A stretch of 64,000 nt of DNA from Streptomyces sp. NBC_00433 (GCA_036015235.1 CP107926.1:3848001-3912000); one strand, 5' to 3'; positions 35,976 to 55,143 are shown, counted from the stretch's first letter. Notes: generated by a model not told the origin, from the sequence alone. Program-made: numbers and translations.

Positions 35976-36009
35976 TCTCCGGCGTGGTGACGGTTGCGGT
36001 GTGCGTCAT
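35782..36009 (-). pseudogene. 5' remnant of an aminoglycoside-phosphotransferase-like gene
   Basis: From ATG 36009: MTHTATVTTPEITADPVRDL, LREQHPDPAHPVRLGARGWD and DDQVLRRPGLPLVV resemble the first ~55 residues of APH-family kinases (the GWDNxxFRLG strand). The remaining 250-odd residues, including all catalytic motifs, are missing; the sequence becomes the 3' end of the TetR gene instead. It marks a deletion or insertion boundary. Confidence 0.55.
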
Positions 36010-36066
36010 GCGCGGCAACCGTAGCCCCCGCCCACGGGGTTGGGCCCGGGGACGGGGGCGTTCACG

Positions 36067-36516
36067 TCAGGGAGTGGAGCAGGTGACGGTCGGAGGCGGG
36101 GGCGGGGCGCTCGACGCGAGGAAGCCGAAGGTGGTCGAGGCACCGGCGGCGAGATTGCCGTTCCAAGCGCCGCTGTGGATGATGACGCTGCCGTCGGGAT
36201 TCGTCACGACGATGACGTTCCAGGCCTGGGTGACCTGGATGCCGGTGAGGGTGACCGTCCAACTGGTCAGCGCCCGCAGGGCGGTGACGGTGACGTCGGC
36301 CTGGTAGCCGCCCTGCCAGGCGTTGCTGACGGTGAGGGCCGCGGTGCAGGCGGCTTTGCCGGTGCCGCCGGCGGCCGGGACCGCCGCCCGAGGCGCGGCC
36401 GAGGCGGCACTGGCCCCGCTGAGCGCGACGACGGCCCCGACGGCGAGCAGCAGCAGGGCGACCAGCAGCCTCGAAGCCCGCAGCGCGGGCCGGGCGAGTG
36501 ATTCTCCACGTGACAT
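36067..36516 (-). CDS. small secreted carbohydrate-binding module (CBM2) protein
   Basis: A 149-residue exported protein. The signal peptide (LVALLLLAVGAVVALSGASA, about residues 18-40) ends near ASA-APRA. The mature part is a lone CBM family 2-like domain: CTAALTVSNAWQGGYQADVT, LTSWTVTLTG, QAWNVIVVTNPDGSVIIHSG, AWNGNLAAGASTTFGF and a closing Cys. Aromatic residues that stack on cellulose or chitin (Trp in NAWQGG, AWN, AWNG) are present. No catalytic domain is attached. ATG 36516 after GGAAGGA; a perfect CebR box lies just upstream. Confidence 0.85.
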   Translation of the reverse strand: MSRGESLARPALRASRLLVALLLLAVGAVVALSGASAASAAPRAAVPAAGGTGKAACTAALTVSNAWQGGYQADVTVTALRALTSWTVTLTGIQVTQAWNVIVVTNPDGSVIIHSGAWNGNLAAGASTTFGFLASSAPPPPPTVTCSTP

Positions 36517-36550
36517 GACCGGGGTCCTTCCGGGTGGGGGTACGCCCGTA

Positions 36551-36568
36551 TATGGGAGCGCTCCCATA
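36551..36568. promoter_or_regulatory. CebR-type operator
   Basis: Perfect 18-bp palindrome TATGGGAGCGCTCCCATA whose core TGGGAGCGCTCCCA is the operator recognised by the cello-oligosaccharide repressor CebR in Streptomyces. It is 35-52 bp upstream of the CBM2 start. Known function of the motif: repression relieved by cellobiose/cellotriose. Confidence 0.85.
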
Positions 36569-36781
36569 CACGTACGACGGACCCGTTCACCCGTCAAGAC
36601 CAGCACGGCCCCCCACCGCCTTACGCCACCGCGACGGCCCGCCGGTCCAGCTCCTCGGCGGGCGGCCCCGCCGGGTGAGGCCGGCGTCCTTGGTGGGCGG
36701 AGCGCGGGTGCGTATTAGGGTCGGGCGGGCACGGGCCGGGCGGGTATGCCGGTCCACCATCCTCACCCGTACGGAGGCGCG

Positions 36782-37486
36782 ATGCGCGCGACGAACAACG
36801 GCAGCGCACTGCTGCGGCTGCGCAAGGTGAGCCGCACGTACGGCCAGCGCCGCGCGCTGCACCCGCTCGACCTCGACCTGGCGGCCGGGCAGTGCGTGGC
36901 CCTCTACGGGCAGAACGGCTCGGGCAAGTCGACGCTGCTGCGGATAGCAGCCGGCCGCGACGCCCCCACCAGCGGTGACGCACTCTTCGCCGGGCGGCCG
37001 GTCAGCGAGGACGACCCGGAGGTCAGGGCCAGGGTCGCCGTCGTCGGCGACACGGTCGCCTGCTACCCGGACCTCACCGTCCGCGAGCACCTGGAGCTGG
37101 TCACCGTCGCGCACGCCGTGGACGACGCCGACGCCTGGATCGACCAGGTGCTGGCCGACCGCCGGCTGTCCGACCACGCCCGCGCCCTGCCCGGCTCCCT
37201 CTCCTCCGGCCAGCTCCAGTCGCTGCTGCTGGCGGCCGCCCTCGTACGTCCCCGGGACCTGCTCGTCCTCGACGAGCCCGAGCAGCGGCTCGACCCGGCC
37301 GCCAGGCGGCGGCTCGCCGACCTGCTCATCGCCGAGAAGGCCGACGGCGTCGCCGTCCTGCTCGCCACCCACCAGCCCGACCTCGCGGAAGCGGTCGCCG
37401 ACCGCATGATCGCCCTGGACGACGGCGAGGTCATCGCCGACGGGCCGCCCGCCGCGGTCCTGCGCGAGCTGGGCGTCCGCGGATGA
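36782..37486 (+). CDS. ABC transporter ATP-binding protein
   Basis: A 234-residue ABC ATPase. Walker A GQNGSGKST (about 39-47), signature LSSGQLQ (degenerate from LSGGQ), Walker B LLVLDEPE and the H-loop LLATHQPD. The ATG at 36782 is preceded by ACGGAGG; an upstream ATG at 36746 is less likely. Its stop overlaps the start of the membrane partner by 4 bp, so the two form one transporter, probably an exporter given the absence of a binding protein. Confidence 0.93.
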   Translation: MRATNNGSALLRLRKVSRTYGQRRALHPLDLDLAAGQCVALYGQNGSGKSTLLRIAAGRDAPTSGDALFAGRPVSEDDPEVRARVAVVGDTVACYPDLTVREHLELVTVAHAVDDADAWIDQVLADRRLSDHARALPGSLSSGQLQSLLLAAALVRPRDLLVLDEPEQRLDPAARRRLADLLIAEKADGVAVLLATHQPDLAEAVADRMIALDDGEVIADGPPAAVLRELGVRG

Positions 37487-39258
37487 AGGACGGCCTGCGG
37501 CCCGCACCGCACGACGACGAGACCCACGGCCCCGCGGCCGACCCGGAACCGGAAGGCGCGGACCCCGCCGACCCGGGCCTCTCCGCACCGGACGGCGAGG
37601 ACGACGACGCCCCCTGGTCGGAGGAGGACGACGACCGGACCGGCGAGACGCTCGCCTGGCTGCGCCGCAAGCGGCGCGCGCACCGGCGGGCCAAGGGGCG
37701 GGAGACGGCCGTCCTCGCCTACACCGTGCTGATCGCCGTCGCCGGATACGGCAGCAGCTTCGTCGTCAGCTTCCTGCGCGGGCTGGAGGACGGGTCCGGC
37801 TACGCCGACGCCGCCCGTGACCTGCGCGCGGCGATGCCTCCGCTCTTCGCGCTGCTCGCCCTCGGGATCGCCGTGCTCGCCGCGCGGGACGCGCTGTGGC
37901 GGGGGCCGGTCGTCCTGCCGGGGCCGTCCGTGGGGTGGCTGCTGGCGCAGCCGGTGCGGCGGGGGAAGGTGCTGCGGCCGTGGTTCTGGCTGTCGGCCGG
38001 GCTCGCGCTGGTGGCCGGGGTGCTGGGCGGGATCGCGGGAGCCGCGGTGCTGCGGGTGACGGGGCTCGCCCCGCTCGGGTCGGCGGTGCTCGCCGCCCTG
38101 CCGGCGGGCCTGTGCCTGCCGCTGCTGGCCGTCGCCCTCGGGATGGCGGTGGAGCGGCACCCCGCTGCCGCCCGCGCGGTACGGCGGTGGACCGCGCCCG
38201 CGGTGCTGCTGCTGGCCGGGCTCGTCGCCCAGACCGTGCTGGCCGCCAACGGCCACCGCTCCCCCGCCGTCGAGCAGGTCGAGCTGTGGAGCGGCCCGTG
38301 GGGCTGGGCAGGCCAGCCGGTGGTGGACGCGGTCGGCGGCAGCGCCGCCGCCTGGCCCGCCGCCGTCGCCCTGCTCGCCGCGGCCACCGCCGCCGCGGTG
38401 CTCGCCGCCTACCGCGACGCCGCCCTGGTCCCCACCGCCCGCCTGCGCGAGCGGGCAGCGACCGCGACCACCGTCTCCTCGGTGGCCTGGTCGCTGGAGC
38501 TGCGGGCCGCCAAGCTGGCGATCATGGACGCGGGCGGCGGCACCCCGGTCCGCCAGGTGCGGCTGCGGCCGCCGCGCGGCCGGCTCGGGCGGCACCTGGT
38601 CGTCGCCTGGCGCGACGCGCTGACCCTGCTGCGTACGCCGGGAAGGCTCGGCAAGGCGGCGCTGTGGACGGCGTGCGGCGCGGCGGTCGCCGGGCTCGGC
38701 GCGGACCTCGGCGGGGAGCGCCGCTGGGTCGGGCTGGTCATCGGCCTGCTCCTGGGCTACCTGGCTGTCGGCGCGCTGGCCGAGCCCGCCCGGCTGGAGA
38801 CCGACGACGTCCGCAGGGCGGCCTGGGCGCCCTACCGCTTCCGTACGCTGATGCTCCACCACGGCATCGTGCCCGCCCTCCTGGGCGCGCTCCTGGGCCT
38901 GCTCGCCGCCGTCCCCTACGCGGCCGACGGGCACACCTGGGCGCTGCTGCTGCTCCCGCTGTGCGCGCCGCCCTTCACCGGTGCCGCCCTGGTCTCGGCG
39001 GCCCGCGGCCCGGCCCGCACCCAGCTGCTCTTCCTCGGCGGCGGCTCCCCCGTCGGCGGTCCGGGACCGCTCATCTACGTCGCCTGGTACGCCGCGGGGC
39101 CGCTGCTCGCCCTCACCGCCCTGACCCTCGCCCTGGCCCCGGTCCTGCGCCACGCCACCGGCTCGGCGGTGGTCCAGGCGGCCACCGTCTGCGTCCTGCT
39201 GACCGCCCTGCTGCTCCTGCTGGCCACCCGCATGTCCGACCGCCTGCTGCGGCACTGA
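37483..39258 (+). CDS. ABC transporter membrane subunit (DUF6297-like)
   Basis: A 591-residue polytopic protein. An acidic N-terminal 60 residues (DPEPEGADPADPG, EDDDAPWSEEDDD) precede a basic stretch (RRKRRAHRRAK) and about 12 hydrophobic segments, e.g. FALLALGIAVLAARDALW, LLLAGLVAQTVLAANG, LVIGLLLGYLAVGALAEPAR. ATG 37483 overlaps the ATPase gene by 4 bp. It looks like the DUF6297 family that accompanies such ATPases in Streptomyces. Substrate unknown. Confidence 0.8.
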   Translation: MKDGLRPAPHDDETHGPAADPEPEGADPADPGLSAPDGEDDDAPWSEEDDDRTGETLAWLRRKRRAHRRAKGRETAVLAYTVLIAVAGYGSSFVVSFLRGLEDGSGYADAARDLRAAMPPLFALLALGIAVLAARDALWRGPVVLPGPSVGWLLAQPVRRGKVLRPWFWLSAGLALVAGVLGGIAGAAVLRVTGLAPLGSAVLAALPAGLCLPLLAVALGMAVERHPAAARAVRRWTAPAVLLLAGLVAQTVLAANGHRSPAVEQVELWSGPWGWAGQPVVDAVGGSAAAWPAAVALLAAATAAAVLAAYRDAALVPTARLRERAATATTVSSVAWSLELRAAKLAIMDAGGGTPVRQVRLRPPRGRLGRHLVVAWRDALTLLRTPGRLGKAALWTACGAAVAGLGADLGGERRWVGLVIGLLLGYLAVGALAEPARLETDDVRRAAWAPYRFRTLMLHHGIVPALLGALLGLLAAVPYAADGHTWALLLLPLCAPPFTGAALVSAARGPARTQLLFLGGGSPVGGPGPLIYVAWYAAGPLLALTALTLALAPVLRHATGSAVVQAATVCVLLTALLLLLATRMSDRLLRH

Positions 39259-39280
39259 CCAGCACTGACACAGTGGGGCC

Positions 39281-39808
39281 ATGGGTACGTACGAGACGAT
39301 GGCCACGCATCTGGAGACCGCCCGCCTGAGGCTGCGGCCGTGGGAGGACACGGACGCGGAAGACCTGCGGGCGCTGTTCGGGGAGCGCGGCGGGCAGACC
39401 CCGACGCTGGAGCAGACCCGCGTCGACATCGAGGTGCTGCGCGACCGGGAGGCCGCCGCCGGTGTCGCGCTGCTGCCCATGCAGCGGCGGGAGGAGGGCG
39501 ACTTCATCGGTTACTGCGGCCTGATCGTCGGCAGGGCCACCGTGGACGAGCCCGAGCTGGCGTACGAGCTCCTCCGCCGCGCCCACGGGCAGGGTTACGC
39601 CACCGAGGCCGCCCGCGCCGTGGTCGGGGCCGCGGCGGCGACCGGCAGGGAGCGCCTGTGGTCGACGGTGGGCAGCTGGAACACCCCGTCCCTGCGCGTC
39701 CTGGACAAGCTCGGCTTCGCACGCCACCACGTGACCGAGGACGACCGCGGCGGCGAGGTCGTCTGGCTCACCCGCTCCCTCATCGCCCCCACCGGGCAGG
39801 CGGGTTAG
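39281..39808 (+). CDS. GNAT-family N-acetyltransferase (RimJ/RimL-like)
   Basis: A 175-residue acetyltransferase: ETARLRLRPWEDTDAEDLRA N-terminus, GDFIGYCGLIVGR, AYELLRRAHGQGYATEAARA with the acetyl-CoA Q/R-x-x-G-x-G/A loop (HGQGYA), and LRVLDKLGFARHHVTEDD. RimJ/L-type enzymes acetylate protein N-termini or small amines. ATG 39281 or 39299 are both possible. A 12-bp hairpin follows the gene. Confidence 0.9.
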   Translation: MGTYETMATHLETARLRLRPWEDTDAEDLRALFGERGGQTPTLEQTRVDIEVLRDREAAAGVALLPMQRREEGDFIGYCGLIVGRATVDEPELAYELLRRAHGQGYATEAARAVVGAAAATGRERLWSTVGSWNTPSLRVLDKLGFARHHVTEDDRGGEVVWLTRSLIAPTGQAG

Positions 39809-39828
39809 GGCCTGTCGTTTGGATCTCC

Positions 39829-39866
39829 GCGGCGCCCTCGCGGACCCCGGCCCACGAGGGCGCCGC
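39829..39866 (+). terminator. 12-bp hairpin after the GNAT gene
   Basis: Perfect arms GCGGCGCCCTCG (39829-39840) and CGAGGGCGCCGC (39855-39866) around a 14-nt loop, 20 nt after the stop. No U-tract, as often in Streptomyces. Confidence 0.6.
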
Positions 39867-39976
39867 CCCGGTCATACGACCGCCCCGGTCAGAACGGCCG
39901 TCCGCCGCGGGGTGCTCCGGGGGAGATCACACCCCCCGGAGGGAACCCGTCCGGGGACAACCGGCTCAAGCCGGGT

Positions 39977-41752
39977 ATGAGCGCGAATGACGTACACCAC
40001 CCCTCTCGCCGCGCCGCGCTGGCCGCCACCGTGGTGGCCCTCGCGGCGACGGGAGCGGGCTGCAAGGCCGCCGCGCACGAGGCGGCCGTGAAGCCGGCGC
40101 CGGCGGCCGGGGCCTACCGCAGGGCGGCCGGGGCGCTGACGATGCAGGTGCTCGCCCACCCGGACGACGACCTGTACTTCATGAACCCGGACACCCTGCA
40201 CGACCTCCAGGCCGGCACACCGGTGGTGTCGGTGTACGTGACCGCGGGCGAGTCGCGCGGCTGGAACACCCCGCCGGGCGGAACGCACAAGCACGAGCAC
40301 GCCGACCAGGCGGCCTATTCCGCGGCCCGGCACCAGGGCCTGCGGCAGGCGTACGCGGCGATGCTGGGGCTGCCGCACTTCACCCGCTGGCAGAGCGAGG
40401 TGCTCGCCCTGCCGGGCGGCCTGCACGCCCAGATCGACTCGCTCGGAAATGGCGAGCGCCGGGCCAGCCTGGTCTTCCTCCAGGTGTCGATGCACGAGCT
40501 GAGCCAGACCGCGAGCGTCCAGATGCTGTGGTCGACGCCCGGCACCACGCTCGCGTACGTCCCGGCCGAGGACAGCCCGCCGCCGGCGGACGCGCCCGCC
40601 ACGTACACCCACGACAAGCTGGTCGACGTCCTGGTCGCCCTGCTGAAGCGGTACGCGCCCACGCATGTCCGCACCCTCGACCCGGACCCCGACATCCAGG
40701 TCCACGACGCCGAGCACCTCAGGGACAGCGACCAGTTCGGCTACTCCGACCACCGCGACCACACGCCCGTCGCGCTCTTCGCGTGGAAGGCGCTCGCCCG
40801 GTGGGCCGCCGCCGGCGGCAGCGGCTTCACCACCGCGGCCTACCGCGGCTACTACAACCAGCGCTGGCCCTTCAACCTGCCGCCGGCCACCGTCGCGCTC
40901 AAGGCGCGCTTCATGCGGCAGTACGGCGGCGACCCCGACTGGTCGTGCGGCGACCCCGGCGGCTGCGGCGACTACGGGCAGGGCCGCGACCAGCCGCTCA
41001 CCAACCGCAAGGGCTGGATCCGCTCGACCCACCCGCGCTACCCGGGCGCCGGGCAGGTGGTCGTCCCCGCGGCCACGGCGAAGGCACGGCGGACGGCCTA
41101 CGAGGTCCTCGGCCTGCACGCGGCCGTCCGCACCGAGACCGCGCCCGGCAGCGGGCACTGGGGCCCGCCCCGGGACCTGGGCGGCGGGCCGCTCGCGCCG
41201 CGGCTGGCGTGCGTCGCCGTGCCGGGGCGCGGGACGCTGGTCTTCGGGCTGCGGTTCGCCGCGATCGAGGGGCACGGCGGGCCCAACGCGCGGGACGTGG
41301 TGGTCCTGGACGGCGGCCGCTGGACCTCGCTCGGCAATCCCGAGCGCTCCGAGAACCGGGGGCGGCGCGTCGGCCCGCCGTCGGCCGTCCGCACCACGGA
41401 CGGCCGGGTCCACCTCTTCGTGCGGAACGCGGACAAGGGGCTCAGTACGCGGGTACGCGAGGCGGACGGCACCTGGAGCGCCTGGGCCGACCTCGGCGGC
41501 TCCGAGGTCCAGGAGGGCCTCTCGACGATCACCGACCGCCAGGGGCGCGTCCACGTCTTCGCCGCCGGGCGAGACACGGTCCACCACTGGGCCCAGTCGG
41601 CCCCCTCCGCCCCGGTGGCCTTCCAGCCCGCCACGGGCCTGCCATGCCCGGCCGAGATGCCCCTACCCGCACTCGCGCCCGGCGGCGCCATCGCCCTCAC
41701 CTACAACCGTCCCGCGTCAGCGGATTCCCTCCGGGAGACGGTGCGCACCTAG
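39977..41752 (+). CDS. exported PIG-L family deacetylase with C-terminal beta-propeller-like domain
   Basis: A 591-residue exported protein. The N-terminus SRRAALAATVVALAATGAGC has a twin-arginine and a lipobox-like Cys29, suggesting a Tat-exported lipoprotein. Residues about 52-330 are a PIG-L/LmbE deacetylase: LAHPDDDLYFMNP with the zinc-binding AHPDDD, and the distal YSDHRDHTPV. Residues about 380-560 contain repeated beta-blade motifs (GRGTLVFGLRFA; GRVHLFVRNADK; GRVHVFAAGRDT). Substrate probably an N-acetylated sugar or cell-wall glycan (inference). Confidence 0.88.
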   Translation: MSANDVHHPSRRAALAATVVALAATGAGCKAAAHEAAVKPAPAAGAYRRAAGALTMQVLAHPDDDLYFMNPDTLHDLQAGTPVVSVYVTAGESRGWNTPPGGTHKHEHADQAAYSAARHQGLRQAYAAMLGLPHFTRWQSEVLALPGGLHAQIDSLGNGERRASLVFLQVSMHELSQTASVQMLWSTPGTTLAYVPAEDSPPPADAPATYTHDKLVDVLVALLKRYAPTHVRTLDPDPDIQVHDAEHLRDSDQFGYSDHRDHTPVALFAWKALARWAAAGGSGFTTAAYRGYYNQRWPFNLPPATVALKARFMRQYGGDPDWSCGDPGGCGDYGQGRDQPLTNRKGWIRSTHPRYPGAGQVVVPAATAKARRTAYEVLGLHAAVRTETAPGSGHWGPPRDLGGGPLAPRLACVAVPGRGTLVFGLRFAAIEGHGGPNARDVVVLDGGRWTSLGNPERSENRGRRVGPPSAVRTTDGRVHLFVRNADKGLSTRVREADGTWSAWADLGGSEVQEGLSTITDRQGRVHVFAAGRDTVHHWAQSAPSAPVAFQPATGLPCPAEMPLPALAPGGAIALTYNRPASADSLRETVRT

Positions 41753-41818
41753 GGGCGCGGGGCTGCATCTGATCTGCGGCCGGCGCCGCGTGGGCGCTGC
41801 TGCGTAGGGCGGCGCCCT

Positions 41819-41854
41819 ACAGGGGCGCGTGGGGGCACCCCCACGCGCCCCTGT
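41819..41854. terminator. 17-bp perfect hairpin, bidirectional terminator
   Basis: Arms of 17 bp (41819-41835 and 41838-41854) pair perfectly around a CA loop. It lies 66 nt after the PIG-L stop and beyond the tuf terminator, between two convergent transcription units. Confidence 0.75.
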
Positions 41855-41910
41855 CAGGCACCCCCTTGCCGAAGGGAACCGCAGAACCGCCGCTTCCGGG
41901 GCAAACGGAA

Positions 41911-41946
41911 AGGTCCCGCACCGCCCGGAGGCGGTGCGGGACCTTC
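41911..41946 (-). terminator. tuf terminator
   Basis: Sixteen-bp perfect stem AAGGTCCCGCACCGCC / GGCGGTGCGGGACCTT with a CGGA loop, 21 nt downstream of the tuf stop; the outer bases pair further with one bulge. Ends the str operon. Confidence 0.75.
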
Positions 41947-41967
41947 CGCGTAGAGCTCAGCGCAGCG

Positions 41968-43161
<1,194 letters not shown>

Positions 43162-43229
43162 TGGGTTCCTCCTGGGGGTGGATCTGTACGCCTTGCTTCA
43201 TCGGCGCCAGGTGATCTTTGTGGAACGCA

Positions 43230-43235
43230 AGCCTA
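43230..43235 (-). promoter_or_regulatory. candidate -10 of a tuf-specific promoter
   Basis: TAGGCT on the minus strand just after the fusA stop, about 68 nt before the tuf start. A separate tuf1 promoter in the fus–tuf gap is known in Streptomyces. No clear -35 is seen. Confidence 0.45.
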
Positions 43236-43242
43236 CGGCGGG

Positions 43243-45372
<2,130 letters not shown>

Positions 45373-45410
45373 GTGGCTCAGTCTTCTCTCGGTTTCGATG
45401 GGGGTGGTGA

Positions 45411-45881
45411 CTACCAGCGGTAGTGCGCGAAGGCCTTGTTGGACTCGGCCATCTTGTGCGTGTCCTCGCGGCGCTTCACAGACGCGCCCAGGCCATTGCT
45501 GGCGTCGAGGATCTCGTTCATCAGGCGCTCGGTCATGGTCTTCTCGCGACGGGCGCGGGAGTACCCGACCATCCAGCGCAGCGCCAGCGTGTTCTGGCGG
45601 CCCGGACGGACCTCGACCGGCACCTGGTAGGTCGCGCCGCCGACGCGGCGGGACTTGACCTCAAGGGTCGGCTTGATGTTCTCCAGAGCGCGCTTGAGCG
45701 TGATGACCGGGTCGGCACCGCCCTTCTCGCGCACGCCCTCCAGAGCGCCGTACACGATGCGCTCAGCAGTGGAGCGCTTCCCGTGCAGGAGGATCTTGTT
45801 GACGAGCGACGTCACCAGCGGGGAGCCGTAAACCGGGTCGATGATGACCGGGCGCTTCGGGGCGGGGCCCTTACGAGGCAT
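45411..45881 (-). CDS. rpsG: 30S ribosomal protein S7
   Basis: Initiates assembly of the 30S head and in E. coli represses the str operon. The 156-residue product [20 protein letters not shown] … [15 protein letters not shown] is full length with the signature [20 protein letters not shown] 45881 is 2 nt after the rpsL stop; coupled. Confidence 0.98.
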   Translation of the reverse strand: MPRKGPAPKRPVIIDPVYGSPLVTSLVNKILLHGKRSTAERIVYGALEGVREKGGADPVITLKRALENIKPTLEVKSRRVGGATYQVPVEVRPGRQNTLALRWMVGYSRARREKTMTERLMNEILDASNGLGASVKRREDTHKMAESNKAFAHYRW

Positions 45882-45883
45882 TC

Positions 45884-46255
45884 TTACTTCTCCTTCTTGG
45901 CGCCGTAGCGGCTGCGAGCCTGCTTACGGTTCTTGACGCCCTGCGTGTCGAGGGAGCCGCGGATGATCTTGTACCGAACACCCGGCAGGTCCTTCACACG
46001 ACCGCCACGCACGAGCACGATCGAGTGCTCCTGCAGGTTGTGGCCCTCGCCCGGGATGTAAGCGGTGACCTCGATACCACTGGTAAGGCGCACACGCGCG
46101 ACCTTGCGCAGGGCCGAGTTCGGCTTCTTCGGGGTGGTCGTGTACACACGCGTGCAAACGCCACGACGCTGGGGGGACCCCTTCAGCGCGGGCGTTTTGT
46201 TCTTCTCGACCTTGTCCTGCCGGCCCTTTCGGACCAGCTGCTGGATCGTAGGCAC
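45884..46255 (-). CDS. rpsL: 30S ribosomal protein S12
   Basis: Decoding-centre protein. 123 residues [20 protein letters not shown] … [13 protein letters not shown]. Lys43 ([13 protein letters not shown]) and Lys88 ([13 protein letters not shown]), the classical streptomycin-resistance positions, are wild type, as is the methylthio-Asp region. ATG 46255. First gene of the str operon; the leader carries the element shared with rpsJ and a good promoter lies about 190 nt upstream. Confidence 0.98.
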   Translation of the reverse strand: MPTIQQLVRKGRQDKVEKNKTPALKGSPQRRGVCTRVYTTTPKKPNSALRKVARVRLTSGIEVTAYIPGEGHNLQEHSIVLVRGGRVKDLPGVRYKIIRGSLDTQGVKNRKQARSRYGAKKEK

Positions 46256-46303
46256 CGTTTCTCCGGTTTCTGTGTGCCGATCTCGATAAATCTAACCTGG
46301 GGA

Positions 46304-46330
46304 CCGACCCACGCGGTCGGGTGTGTCGCG
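46304..46330 (-). promoter_or_regulatory. leader hairpin element shared with rpsJ
   Basis: Same 27-nt block as 15991-16017 (26 of 27 identical), with the CCGACC/GGTCGG stem, starting exactly 48 nt before the rpsL ATG. Sequence on either side differs between the two loci. Confidence 0.65.
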
Positions 46331-46450
46331 GACCCCACACATCCCCGCGAGCAATGGGGAAGTGCGTATGGCGGGTGTCGCGGCCTCGGTGCCCTCGCCC
46401 GGTCACATGGCACGCGCGAGAACCCGGGCACACCCCAGGCACAAGGTCAG

Positions 46451-46479
46451 AGCCTACCTACCGCATCGGCTGCGGTCAA
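46451..46479 (-). promoter_or_regulatory. str operon promoter
   Basis: Minus-strand TTGACC (46479-46474), 17-nt spacer, TAGGCT (46456-46451), a good match to the vegetative HrdB promoter. Start expected near 46444, giving a ~190-nt leader that includes the shared hairpin. Confidence 0.7.
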
Positions 46480-46532
46480 AACACCTGCATACGGGCTGGA
46501 TACGGGCCTGATTCCGGCCCCTCAGCCGGCAC

Positions 46533-47036
46533 TCACGTGTTGCCCACCACAGCGATCACCGTGAACAGCATCACCATTGCCGCGAAGCCCGCGAGGGTCA
46601 GATACCCCAGGATCAGCCCGGCGATCGCCATGCCCTCGCCCTGCTGCCCGGTCCTGCGGATCTCGCTCTTGGCGCGGTGGCCCAGGATCACCGCCGGGAT
46701 CGACGCCAGCCCCATCGTGAAGGTGCCGCATATGCCGCACACCAGCGACGCGACGGCCTGCCCGTTGGTCGACGGCATCGCCGGCACCATCGTGACGTAC
46801 GGCGGCGCCCCCGGCAGGTAGGCCCCCGGCAGCAGGCCCGGCGGCATCAAGGGCGGCGGCGGCGGTGGCGGCGGCGTGGGAATGTCCGCCGTGATCCGGT
46901 CCAGCTCCTCGTACGTACGGGACTGGTAGACCAGGCCGACCCGGTCCTCGTACTCCGGCTGCTTGAGCCGCCCCTCGGTGAAAGCGTCCTTGAGGACGTT
47001 CACCGCTCTCTCCCGATCCGCATCCCCGGCCAGCAT
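46533..47036 (-). CDS. DUF1707–DUF4190-type membrane protein
   Basis: A 167-residue protein. The N-terminal DUF1707 segment ([40 protein letters not shown]) is followed by a poly-proline linker and a DUF4190-like region with two membrane helices separated by [20 protein letters not shown]. Found in many actinobacteria; function unknown. ATG 47036 assumed from homology; the frame is open further upstream. It sits between rpoC and the str promoter, with its own promoter probably inside the rpoC 3' region. Confidence 0.75.
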   Translation of the reverse strand: MLAGDADRERAVNVLKDAFTEGRLKQPEYEDRVGLVYQSRTYEELDRITADIPTPPPPPPPPLMPPGLLPGAYLPGAPPYVTMVPAMPSTNGQAVASLVCGICGTFTMGLASIPAVILGHRAKSEIRRTGQQGEGMAIAGLILGYLTLAGFAAMVMLFTVIAVVGNT

Positions 47037-47050
47037 GTCTCCATGATGCC

Positions 47051-47087
47051 GCAGAGCGGCCGCCCCCGAAGGGAACGACCGCTCTGC
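47051..47087 (-). terminator. hairpin after rpoC
   Basis: GCAGAGCGG (47051-47059) pairs with CCGCTCTGC (47079-47087), 23 nt downstream of the rpoC stop. Likely terminator of the rpoBC transcript; the DUF1707 gene starts just beyond. Confidence 0.55.
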
Positions 47088-47110
47088 GTTGTGCCAAGAA
47101 ACTCGGACTG

Positions 47111-51010
<3,900 letters not shown>

Positions 51011-51066
51011 TGTGTCGTCAATCCCTCTCAGGGTTGATTCTCAAATGGTCTGAACGGGTCGTGGGG

Positions 51067-51103
51067 GCCGCCCGGGCTCCCCTTCCAAAGGGGTCCGGGC
51101 GGC
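51067..51103 (-). terminator. intercistronic hairpin between rpoB and rpoC
   Basis: Nine-bp outer stem GCCGCCCGG/CCGGGCGGC plus a 4-bp inner stem around TTCCAAA, with small bulges, 6 nt after the rpoB stop. No U-tract; may be an mRNA processing or stability element. Confidence 0.45.
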
Positions 51104-51109
51104 AACCCG

Positions 51110-54595
<3,486 letters not shown>

Positions 54596-54754
54596 GAGGG
54601 GGTCCTTCCGAGGGCTCGGACTCACTACGCGCGTACCGGTCCGCCCCTGAGGACCAGAAGAAAACCCTGATGACGGGCCCCTTCAGCAGCTCTCAGACGT
54701 GGGCATGCTCCTGGTGACGGGCCAGGCAGCAGCTAACAGGCAGCGCAAAGGGTC

Positions 54755-54783
54755 AGTGTAGCCACTTGGCACACTGATGTCCA
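54755..54783 (-). promoter_or_regulatory. rpoBC promoter
   Basis: TGGACA (54783-54778), 17-nt spacer, TACACT (54760-54755) on the minus strand, a good HrdB-type match. Transcript start about 54748, leader about 150 nt. Confidence 0.6.
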
Positions 54784-54790
54784 GAGCTGT

Positions 54791-54808
54791 GATTCGGAGT
54801 ACCGAATC
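54791..54808. promoter_or_regulatory. inverted repeat next to the rpoBC -35
   Basis: GATTCGG-AGTA-CCGAATC, perfect 7-bp arms, lying 7 bp upstream of the -35 box. Could be an activator or repressor site for RNA polymerase synthesis, or a small hairpin in read-through mRNA. Confidence 0.45.
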
Positions 54809-55113
54809 GTCGCCCCCTCTGCCCGTCTGGCGGGTCCCAGCCTCGGAACCTGGAACCGCGTCCGTCAACCCTGCCGTCGTGCTGCGTCCTGCTGCATAGC
54901 CATGCATTCCCGCATCGCCGCCGATCCATGCATCGGACCTCGACCGAACCTGGACCGAAGTCCCCGGCGGTCTGCGGCGCGTCCTGAGAATTGCGCGCCG
55001 CGTGCCATACGTCAAGGCCCCAGCCCTGCGGACGTGCTCTCAGCAGGAGGAACACACTACCCGGGGGGTACGACAGCGACACGGCGGCCCGCCGCCGGAG
55101 CCGGGAACGACCG

Positions 55114-55143
55114 AGGGCGGCCACCCTTTCGGGTGGCCGCCCT
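55114..55143 (-). terminator. hairpin with GAAA tetraloop after rplL
   Basis: Thirteen-bp perfect stem AGGGCGGCCACCC / GGGTGGCCGCCCT; the RNA loop is GAAA, a stable GNRA loop. Probably the attenuator that lowers read-through from rplJL to rpoBC, a known feature of this junction in other bacteria. Confidence 0.7.

Noticed and set aside
16450..41752. Accessory block as a recently acquired mobile island
   Set aside because: No integrase, transposase, attachment-site repeat or shift in base composition; the region between tuf and rpsJ also holds many variable genes in other Streptomyces.
45884..46255. Possible streptomycin-resistance change in rpsL
   Set aside because: Lys43 and Lys88 are both wild type.
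46323..46821. Plus-strand open frames over the str promoter region
   Set aside because: They span the promoter/leader and the antisense of the DUF1707 gene and have no recognisable domains.
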